DNA of 64,000 bases from Paulinella micropora (Eukaryota; Cercozoa; Imbricatea; Euglyphida; Paulinellidae). Made by a program: the position numbers and the translations under genes. Positions 56,220 to 64,000 of the stretch are shown here, piece after piece. The stretch spans positions 40,520-104,519 of the forward strand of contig WBZZ01000129.1 of assembly GCA_019918135.1 (NCBI GenBank), in the 5' to 3' direction. Below the pieces are notes generated by a model. The model had not been told where the DNA came from, made no database searches, and was given only the letters and a program-made list of their open reading frames with translations. How positions within the stretch are numbered: position 1 is the stretch's first letter; each line of letters starts with the position of its first letter.

Positions 56220-57414
56220 TTAAATTTGATCTTCAATCCAGTTCAAACTAGCGTAAATATTAGCAGTTCCACCACTTGTATTTTGTGCGGATATAGTAAA
56301 TGTCTTACTTGGTCCGATCTTGATGTTATAATGAGACAAATCAATATATATGGAACCACCAGATAATACATATGTAAATATCACACTTCCGCCTGTTCTT
56401 GTTGTCCCCGCTGTATCTACTTCGGCCAATGATGTGTTTGTATCGTAATTTGAATAAGAAGGTGATCCTCCTAATGTGGCACTAAGAGCAATTCTCGCAA
56501 TACACGTTTTAGTATCTGAATTGCTAATACATAAATTCTCAAAGTAGATTATATTGTAATTCGTTTTGCTATTAAATGTGGCGCGGTTTCTGATGGTAAA
56601 TATGGCATTCTCAGTTGATCCTATATTCTTGACTGAATCATACGAGTTAGTTATAGCAATGGTCCGATCAATATTCCCTTCAACTGCTAAAAACATGCTC
56701 GCAGTTTTCATAACAACGGATGCGAGACTTGACAAATATGCTTTCGCATAAATCGCGAATGCCGCTTGGTCTAATGATGGAGTAGTAGCAGTGCTCGCGT
56801 ATTGAATTGAATGAATTACTTCCATTCGCCCAGTTCGCGGGTTTTCAATTTTGAATGTAATTTGACCGCTACCCAGATATTGAACAACTATTTCAAACAC
56901 GTTTAATTTACTAAAATCAATCGCGGGAAAGTTTCCAGTATTATTACATTTATCAACATTCCAAGCATATTGACTAACCACATTTTCTACATTTCCTGCC
57001 GTTCTTACAACAGACATTCCTAAATTTGATTGTCTAAAACATAAATTGTCTGCTGGTGTGCCTATGCGATATTGTCTGCTGCAATGGATGACGGAAACAA
57101 TGCGGAAAATCTAGCAACTAAGCCCATACCACTTCTATATTTGGCCCGTTCAATAGTCGTGATCTGTGCGGTTTACCTAAGGCAGATGTAGTCAAAAGCG
57201 CCATTGAATTAGCAGATGATACCACCCCTCCATTAGTTTCCGTTTTGTCAAAAAATCTTGTATTAATACCATATGTGAATACATTTTGTAATACTGGCGA
57301 CAAAGTGGCCGTTCGCAATTCTCCGAAGGCCGTTGTAGGTAAAGCATCTTTTATGCTATCTATTGATAATGAAGACGACGATGTAGTTGAAGACGATGGT
57401 GTATTCGTGCTTTG
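56220..57414 (-). pseudogene. Virion structural protein of a giant-virus-shared family (provirus)
   Basis: The N-terminal part (about 57120-57350) has AFGELRTATLSPVLQNVFTY, GVVSSANSMALLTTSALGK, then a later region with KLNVFEIVVQYLGSGQITF and ENPRTGRMEVIHSIQYAST. This pairing of an 'ELRTA.LSP..Q..F.Y' start with an 'LNVF.IQYQYLG.G.I...IE' middle is a recurrent uncharacterised structural-protein family in large DNA viruses, from memory. The rest (VIFTYVLSGGSIYIDLSHYN) is beta-rich. The second half is uninterrupted; as a whole the gene is broken. Confidence 0.6.
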
Positions 57415-57523
57415 ACCAACAAGGTTTCATTTTATATTTTAATATTATATAAAATATGTAAGTGATAATACGAGAATTGCCAAGCGATATGGTTGGACAC
57501 ATAAGAACATTGTTTATTCAGAA

Positions 57524-57730
57524 ATGTCCCAGCAGAATTATAAAAAAGAATTTTGTAATATATGTGGTTTGTCTCGCACATTCCGATCGCATCCCCCTTT
57601 TATAGAAGTTGATATTGATAATGTAGATGGTGTTCAGTTTTTCACGATTTGTTCTATTAATTGCTACAGACATGAGTCCAATATTAGAGCAAGATATCGC
57701 GAACAGCCTTTAATCGTTGTTAAATATTAA
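57524..57730 (+). CDS. Small zinc-binding-like protein (provirus)
   Basis: 68 residues from ATG 57524 (MSQQNYKKEFCNICGLSRTF). CxxC near the start and FFTICSINCYRHE later could make one zinc site. Tail-to-tail with the - strand gene that follows (4-base overlap at 57727-57730). No family assigned. Confidence 0.5.
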   Translation: MSQQNYKKEFCNICGLSRTFRSHPPFIEVDIDNVDGVQFFTICSINCYRHESNIRARYREQPLIVVKY

Positions 57731-58228
57731 TCTTTTTGAACTGTTTGTTTAATCCTCGTGCTTCTTAATTGTTGTTTTTTTTCTTCTATTTCTTTTTGTT
57801 CTTCTTGTGGTTTTGCTTCTTTTTTCTCTTTGATAAACTTATTAACAATAACGGCTCCAATCCCGCTTAGCTTTCTTACTTTAGTATTTGTTCTTATTCC
57901 CCCGTGGTCGTTGTAAATCTGTTCAAGCAATTTATACTTATCCTCTCTGCTCGCTTTTTTTCCTAGTGGTTTGTATTTACTTTCTTCTTCTCCGTTTTCG
58001 CTTTCAGTTTCATTAAGTTGTCATTATTTAAATTCAGACATAAATCTATTTTCCGTCTCAATTCTTCCAACTCTGTTTTAATCCCTTCTGCTTTTATTTC
58101 TTCAGGGTCGGCCACATTCACCCAACTAAAACTAAAACTAGTAAGCATATCGCCATGACCAAAAACATTTGAAACCCACGTATTAAAATTCTCTAATTTC
58201 GGATTGGCGAAATTACTATACGACAAAC
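57727..58228 (-). pseudogene. Terminal provirus gene, 5' end cut by the LTR of element C
   Basis: On the - strand the right-most part reads YSNFANPKLENFNTWVSNVF then MLTSFSFSWVNVADPEEIKA and a helical KTELEELRRKIDLCLNLNND; downstream comes KVRKLSGIGAVIVNKFI and a Lys/Glu/Gln-rich end. The helical end looks like coiled coil. The start of the gene is not in the provirus any more because element C's LTR begins at 58229. Function unknown; broken. Confidence 0.5.
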
Positions 58229-58465
58229 TGTAGGCATCACCCCCGGATAGCCGGTAAAAAGTACCTTTTCCTGGTGACAGGTGCACCAGCTTGTTTTTCA
58301 GTATTATTTGTCCGCATTGGACCTGATGCCATTTTATTCCTGGTCTGTTGCCGTTTTCCTTTTTGGCTTCACTGAGCTAATACAACGAGACATCATTCTC
58401 ATTCTTGAGGACTGTGTTTGGTTGTATTACCGACTTTTTTTTGAGCTATCGTTGGGGGCATTACA
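58229..58465 (+). repeat. 5' LTR of element C
   Basis: 237 bp. Starts TGTAGGCATCACCC like the element B LTRs (in element orientation) and ends GCATTACA. Roughly 25-30% different from the B LTRs by eye. Confidence 0.8.
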
Positions 58466-58467
58466 TT

Positions 58468-58485
58468 TGGAGTCCACATCACTAG
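58468..58485 (+). other. Primer-binding site of element C
   Basis: TGGAGTCCACATCACTAG just after the LTR; TGG is complementary to the tRNA CCA end. It shares TGGAGTC with element B. Confidence 0.7.
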
Positions 58486-59252
58486 GGTGATTTCTTTCTG
58501 CTTTGCCACACAGGCAACAGAGTGAATTTTCACTGACCTGTCTCACACGGGGACGTCAGACGAAAACAAATACTCCAACACAGCTCCCTCATAACTCTTT
58601 CACAAAAAAAAATAATTTGATTGGTCTCAAGCAGGTGTCTCGTACCCTCTAGCCCAATCAGTATCTGTGTGCTCACAAGGAGACATCAGATACAAACTCT
58701 CTGTCGTTCTTGCTGTTCTCACACAGAGACCAAGAAGAAGGAGGTGGACAGAAGAGTGAAGGAACACATACAAAACACAAACAAGCATAGGGACAGGAGC
58801 ACAACACTCTACCCTTCTAGTTTGTGCATTTATCTGCATTATCTCACACATACGTCAGAGTATTTTTGCACATCTCTGATCGTTTTCTAAAGGTAGGTCT
58901 GAGAACCTATCCGACCGACTCTCGACTTCTCAAGGAGAGCTTTTCTAGCTTCTCTATTACTATCTGTGTGTAGGTCCAAGTGCCTCATACTAGATACAAT
59001 ATAGAAAAGAAGGAGGAGAAAGTAATCTGAGTAAGGAGAACAAGAAATCGGAGAAAGTCTCAAAGACTATTTTTCTCAAACAAAAACAAACATACAAACA
59101 GTGTTTCATAGAGGACAGAGAATCTTATCCTACCCTCTCTATTTGTTTCTCTCTTCACTAGTCAATCGACTGAAGGAGGAACAGAACACAAACGAACAAA
59201 AACCAAACATAGGAGCTGACACTGTCCTCCTGTTGATCACTACTACGACATC
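58486..59252 (+). other. 5' leader of element C
   Basis: About 770 bases of non-coding leader, comparable in length to that of element B. No gene seen. Confidence 0.6.
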
Positions 59253-61150
59253 ATGTCGACAGAGACCGCCGAAGTGAGTGAATTCTCGGAGGCAGATCAA
59301 AGAAGAGAAGAAGAAGAAGCAGGAGGAGGAGGAGGAAGAGGATTGAATGAAGGAGGAGGAGGAGGATTGAATGAAGGAGGAGGAGGAGATGAAGGAGTAG
59401 GAGGAGGAGTAGAAGAGGGCTGGGATGATGAAGGAAGATATGGAGGAGACGAAGATGAAGGAGGATTTGAACAAGAAGAGACGGGAGGAGGAGGATCATA
59501 TGGTAATCCCTTACCACCTGCCTACATGGGAGGAGGAGGACGAAAAATGATAGACTTGATTCATAGTGATGGAGAGGAGATCACAGTGGAGGAACAACAG
59601 TGGGTGCAAGACCACTATGACCTCACTAAAGAAAGGTTTGATAACAAGATGGGGGTAGAGAAGGACACCTATGTGTGGATCCCTCAGGATCAAAGAAGAG
59701 ATAAAAGTCGTGCTAAAAAGGATGTCTATATCCTATTATCAAACACAGCACAGCTCCTCGGCAAACTGGTCTCTGATCCAGAAGAGAGAAAGAAGATACA
59801 GCATATCAAGTTTGGGGACACACACACCCACCTTGAATTACTCGATGCTATCTTTGGGGTGTACACTCAAACCCTGATTTGGGAACGTGCATACGGCCCA
59901 CGATGTGAGGGTTACCTCCAGTACACAAACCCAAGAGCAACGGCCAGATTCCTCGCGACTGGTCAGGAGGCAGTCGATGTAACAAAAATGAAGACCAATC
60001 TGGGTTCGAAAAACTCGAGTGGCATATTTCATTTTTTTACAATGGAAATAAAGGCCTTGGAGGAGGGGAAGGCAGAGATGGAAAAAAGCATTAAGGCAGC
60101 AGGAGAAACTCATCCTGTGATTAATGAGTTAGAGATGACCGACAGAGTTCTGACCAAGATCAGACTGTTGATGGGTGCGTTACTGCACAAGGAGGCATGG
60201 AAGAGATGGATTCCTACCAAGGATCACTCTGTCCTTAAATCACTTAGTAACGCACCACCGGTCGCCAACAAAGCAGGCGTTGACCAATATGTGGAGAAAT
60301 ATAATTTTCTCAGATCTGCTTCTGAATTGGTGGCCTTTATCACTCATGCTCAAAAGCTGGTGATATCTGAGAAGAAGAAGGCGAAAGAGAATGAGGAGTT
60401 CGAGAAGACGATGAGACTGGAAAGAATGAAAGCAAAAGTGAGTGGTGCAAAGACACACCCTCCGACATATATTTGACCCCACCAGCTCCTGCCCCACCAG
60501 CCCCTGCACCCTCGGGCTCAACTACGGTGGTGGTCACAAACACGGAGAAGAAGGACAGACAGAACATCATAAATTCCTTCAAGGGGAAGAAAGGAGTGGC
60601 AAGTCTCATGCTATATGCCAAGACGAGCTCAGACAAAGACTCTGATGCTTCGCTTTTGAGCAAGCTCAAAGAGATCAATGCCTGCATGAAGGCTTTTCCT
60701 TGCGACGAAACGCAGGAATACGAGGCCCTTGTTACTGTTTTTGACCAATCTCTAGTCTCGGAGGGATTTGATCTGACACAGTACAAGTTTTTGAGAAAGA
60801 AGGAGGAGATTAAGAGAAACAATGCAACAGGCCTAGACGCTCAGTGTGAACTGGCGGTGGCCACACTCATTTCATATTTTCAATCTCATGGATACCAGCA
60901 TCTCTGCACTGGTACTCTCATAGGATTTGAAATCTTTGAGACAGTGGCGATGAGTTTGAGGAGTGCTGTTGGCTTGGCGGCGACCCTTACGGAGGTAGTT
61001 TCCTCCTATGGGCTATTCTATGGCCGCAAGTCGATCATCCTCTATTTCTTTTCGGCGTTACACACAGTTAACCCGAGTAAGCTTACTCAGCTCATACAAC
61101 AATGCTCGACGTTTAGCTCAGTGAAGTCCAAGAACTTCCTCGAGACACAC
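59253..61150 (+). pseudogene. Element C Gag, capsid region
   Basis: Starts with ATG 59253 (MSTETAEVSEFSEADQRREE). A Gly/Glu-rich leader (about 30-100, GGGGRGLNEGGGGG) is followed by VEEQQWVQDHYDLTKERFDN, IKFGDTHTHLELLDAIFG, a Pro/Ala linker, then INSFKGKKGVASLMLYAK and CAVATLISYFQSHGYQHLCT-like helices. The order parallels element B Gag. Particle-forming protein of the element. Broken. Confidence 0.7.
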
Positions 61151-61202
61151 GTGTTCGAAAATACGGTTCAAAAGCGTTGCTCCGTCAGCACTGTTTCAAG
61201 AA

Positions 61203-61937
61203 GTGATGAGTGCATGCTCAAACATGGACTCGCTCACGGAGGCACATACGGCACAGGCAGGCGGTGTACCTGTTGGCGCACAAGCCACGTACACAAACAG
61301 AGTTGCCGGTTGGAAGAGACAGAGAGAGCCAGACCTGAAGACCGCATGTTGGAGGTGGTTCGCGGGCTTGCAGTGTAAGGCACAGATGGAGAACAGAGAC
61401 TGCTCTTTCAATCATGATAGGCAGAACCCAACAGCAAGGGCAAATTTTCTGAGCAGGACGGAAGGCAAGGAACCGGGCCTTTTCAATATGCTTCAGATTG
61501 CCGCTGTGAACGAAGGTTGGTATGCCAATATGTGTGATGATGAGGAGTTACGAGAGGCAATCATTACCTACATGAAGAGGATGAAGGAGAAGAAGGAGGA
61601 AAGGGAGAGACAAAAGAACTTAAAAGTCTCTCAAAGAGGACGAGAAGGAGGAGCAGGAGCAGGAGGAGGAGGAGGAGGAGGAGGACGAGGAACATGGAGA
61701 GGAGCCTCGAGGTGGCAGGGAACCCCTCAGAGAGGAAGAGGAGGAGGTCGGGGATATACCCCTTATGGAGGGAGAGCTGTTCGAGCTCCAGCCCCCCCAC
61801 CCAGAGGAGGAGGAGGCTCGTGGGCAAGCTCCAACCCGAATTTCGGTCGAGCTCAGGCCTACAACACTGCCTTGGAGACCGATACGTCATCCTACCCGGA
61901 CACTACTCAAGGTAATCGTTTCGAGGTGGTGGAATGA
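61203..61937 (+). pseudogene. Element C Gag C-terminus: CCCH finger plus RGG tail
   Basis: CWRWFAGLQCKAQMENRDCS then F-N-H gives C-x8-C-x8-C-x3-H, matching the CCCH-like finger in element B. Downstream come the conserved EELREAIITYMKRMKEKKEE helix and an Arg-Gly-rich tail (RGREGGAGAGGGGGGG, RGRGGGRGYTPYGGR). Conservation of the pair finger + RGG in both elements shows that it is a family trait. Confidence 0.75.
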
Positions 61938-61970
61938 CTGGAGGGGGAAGAAGAGAGGAAGGAGAAGACT

Positions 61971-62960
61971 GTGAAGTTTAACCCTAAAGTCACAGTGCTT
62001 TCTAATGCTGTTGTGCAGACAGGGCCAACGCTTCCTCTATGTGAAAACAAAGATGTGGGTACACAGAGACTGCAGCCCCAAGATAGTCTCATACCCGTTC
62101 ATACAGCACGGTTACCAATGATAACTGATGCAAATAGGAAGGCGAGACTTGCGATGGAGGCGAGGAGGCCAATGGCAGATGTATCGCCTCGGCCAAGCAA
62201 ACAACCACGAACAGACTCAATGTCTACGGTCGCGGCGGGTGGCGAGCAAAAAGACAATGTGTGTACTCAAGTACCACAAGACAATGTCGCTCAAATAGTA
62301 AACGCACCAGTACCGCAGAATAATAAAAATGTTAATGAGGTGAAGCAGGAGGAGAAGAAGGAGGAGTTGAAAAACTTAGAGACAAGACTCCAAAATTTGG
62401 AACGTAAAGTTCTTGTTCTCGCAGCCAATATACACAGGCCCGATGCTCTGTGTTATACGGAACTTTATTGTGAAACATTGAAGACAATATTAAAAGTTGG
62501 TAATGATACGATGGCGAATATTAATATTGTCGGCCGGAAGTTTTTAACTCGATACCGGGACTGGGTGGACGGAAATATGAAAAAGTCAATGGGCACTCTC
62601 AAAGGAGTGAGCAGCCGGACGGATATCACGGGAATCATCACACTGACCTTTAAATTGAAATCCGCACGAGTATACCGTATGGACCTCTATGTCGTCCCCG
62701 GTTACCACGGGTCAATATTACTATAGTATGACCAATTGGCTACGATGGGGGCTGTGATTGATTGCGCCGCACGGCGAGTGATATATGGAGTAAAAAGAGG
62801 AGAAGAGAACGATATTGATCCCTTCAACGCTACTGACTCTTATGAGGCTTATGAGCTGAGTCTAGCGACGGATCACAAAAAGATGGCCATCGCACATGAG
62901 GCACTTGAGGTATACGTTCACCCCCATGTCGTAAGACCGGATGAACTGTCCTGGACCGAC
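61971..62960 (+). pseudogene. Element C protease-like region
   Basis: Contains coiled-coil-like LETRLQNLERKVLVLAANI followed by IHRPDALCYTELYCETLKT, MANINIVGRKFLTRYRDWVD, GITGIITLTFK-type strands and RMDLYVVPGYHGSILL, all shared with element B. Precedes RT, so it fills the protease position. The family assignment is by position and fold pattern. Broken. Confidence 0.55.
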
Positions 62961-64000
62961 AATTGGGAATTCCAAGTGTGCACTGTCACAGTTCCGACAT
63001 GCCATTGGGACAAAAAGTCTATTGATGACTTAATCGAGAAGCGAAAGGAGGAGATTATATGTGTCGCACAAAGAAGCCCGTCGTTGGCGAGATTCGCGGA
63101 AGGAGTAGGAACAGATGTCCATATTACTAACGGATACTGTTTCCATGCGAAAGTAGGAGAAGAAAAAGGGGAGACGTTTGTACCAAGGAGAACGGGGCGA
63201 ATCCCGGATACTCCACCAGAAACTATTAAAAGTTTTATTACTGATTTCTGGGGTGACGAGCCCACGTGGCCGCGTTCATTGTCTGAAGTGAAGAAATGCT
63301 TACGGACTTTATTCGAAAATAATAAGCCGTATACTATTATCCTGCCATATAATGAGAAGGCGATATGGGCGCAGGAAATAAGGGACCGGCTTATTGATCA
63401 TCCTATACCGGTACCCTCTCGCAAGCAACAGCTAGTGGTGGCTTGTCGTATGGGAACTCGTGAGCAGAGCAGTGCATACAAGCGGAAGCTCAGAGACCTC
63501 GACAAGTTGAAATTGATACCGCAAGCATTCACATGCTTTGATGGTTTTACACCCGTAAAGCTCCTTTGCAATACGCGAGACTCATTGACATGCTGGTGGA
63601 GCTCGGTAAAGATGATGAGCCGGACACGGTCACGTATGAAAAGACGGGCCTAGATGATGTCTCGGAAGAGGACTTAGGCTTGGAGGAGGACAGAGAACCC
63701 CTCAAGCAGCATAAGCAGATGTCTGATGAAGATTTTCAAGAGGCGGCGCGGAACATATTGGAAGAAGGAGTAGGCACGGAGAAGGAGAAGGAGCTTTTAA
63801 AAGCCAAATTAGAGGCGAACAAGGAAATTTTTGACCCTCCACATGCAGGTGGTGTCAAGCGTGAAGATTTTACTGCGGTTATTTACAAAATACCGGGTGC
63901 GGAGCCGTCACCGGCACCACGAAGGGCGAATTTGAGTATACGTGAGGCGAAGATAGCGGAGGAGCTAGCAAGACAGCTGCTCAATGAGGACTTTATTGAG
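62961..64000 (+). pseudogene. Element C protease-RT linker and RT start
   Basis: Encodes the counterpart of element B's linker (ARFAEGVGTDVHITNGYCFH; VACRMGTREQSSAYKRKLRD; DKLKLIPQAFTCFDGF), then an acidic part (KTGLDDVSEEDLGLEED) and the RT beginning LSIREAKIAEELARQLLNED at the window edge. Broken; continues beyond the window. Confidence 0.7.

Larger units (their letters stand above)
36915..58228. mobile_element. Endogenous polinton-like virus / virophage-type provirus, broken
   Basis: A compact AT-rich block of more than 20 genes on both strands. It includes a primase-SF3 helicase, A32-type packaging ATPase, double-jelly-roll capsid protein, penton-like protein, PLA2-like structural protein, GIY-YIG nuclease and several fibre or surface proteins. 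The combination of the two capsid proteins with the packaging ATPase defines the PLV/virophage/Polinton assemblage. No protein-primed polymerase B, rve integrase or adenain-type protease was seen. The right end is interrupted by the LTR of element C; the left end is uncertain and may extend to about 33.9 kb with piggyBac 2 inserted in it. About 15-20 breaks in all, so it is a fossil of moderate age. Confidence 0.88.
58229..64000 (+). mobile_element. Ty3/gypsy element C (5' part), related to element B
   Basis: It has a 5' LTR at 58229-58465, primer-binding site, leader, Gag (59253 to about 61150), CCCH/RGG segment (about 61203-61937), protease-like region (61971 to about 62900) and the start of RT at the window edge. 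Each part corresponds to element B in order and motif, but the LTR and proteins are clearly diverged, so it is a different lineage of the same family rather than a recent copy. The 3' half and the other target-site copy lie outside the window. Broken, about five breaks in the visible part. Confidence 0.88.

Noticed and set aside
36915-58228. Classical Polinton/Maverick
   Set aside because: No protein-primed polymerase B, rve integrase or adenain-like protease motif was found; PLV/virophage type fits better.
33661-58465. The inverted ~250-bp repeats as terminal inverted repeats of the provirus
   Set aside because: A third copy lies at 23327-23574 in the orientation expected of an LTR. TG...CA ends, primer-binding sites, a polypurine tract and the TTAG duplication show that these are Ty3 LTRs.
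59139-59517. Ser- and Leu-rich - strand open frames
   Set aside because: Antisense shadow of the Gly/Glu-rich leader of element C Gag.

Overview
The window looks like repeat-dominated nuclear DNA of a unicellular eukaryote (an alga or other protist; I cannot name it). Reasons: spliceosomal-type introns, Ty3/gypsy and Ty1/copia retroelements, piggyBac transposons, long microsatellites, and an integrated capsid-bearing DNA virus. Retroelement coding DNA has mixed base composition; the virus block (about 37-58 kb) is clearly AT-rich and tightly packed.

Layout. 1-13.3 kb: an old Ty3-type element on the + strand (element A), apparently split by a Ty1/copia element on the - strand (about 3.2-9.4 kb) whose Gag region carries a MYND zinc finger. 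13.3-19.8 kb: non-coding and low-complexity DNA with a 238-bp TA-flanked MITE, a purine satellite and its pyrimidine mirror on either side of a small exon/intron gene fragment, and a long (TTTA)n microsatellite. 19.8-22.7 kb: a piggyBac element with TTAA target duplication. 23.3-33.9 kb: a complete-length Ty3 element on the - strand (element B) with 248/249-bp LTRs, primer-binding site, polypurine tract and TTAG target duplication. 34.0-36.9 kb: a second piggyBac. 36.9-58.2 kb: a polinton-like virus (PLV)/virophage-type provirus. 58.2 kb to the end: a related Ty3 element (element C) on the + strand, cut by the window edge.

The provirus holds a recognisable virion and replication set: primase-SF3 helicase, A32/FtsK-type packaging ATPase, double-jelly-roll major capsid protein, penton-like minor capsid protein, a structural protein with a phospholipase A2-like domain, GIY-YIG nuclease, and three surface or fibre-type proteins. 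One of these is a very long phage-tail-fibre-like modular gene ending in a peptidase S74 intramolecular chaperone. I saw no protein-primed DNA polymerase, retroviral-type integrase or adenovirus-type protease, so it fits PLVs or virophages better than classical Polintons. Many genes are broken (about 15-20 breaks in all), so it is a fossil. The two related Ty3 elements lie with their 5' LTRs facing the provirus from both sides.

Limits: everything was read by eye without alignments. Family calls rest on motifs and gene order.
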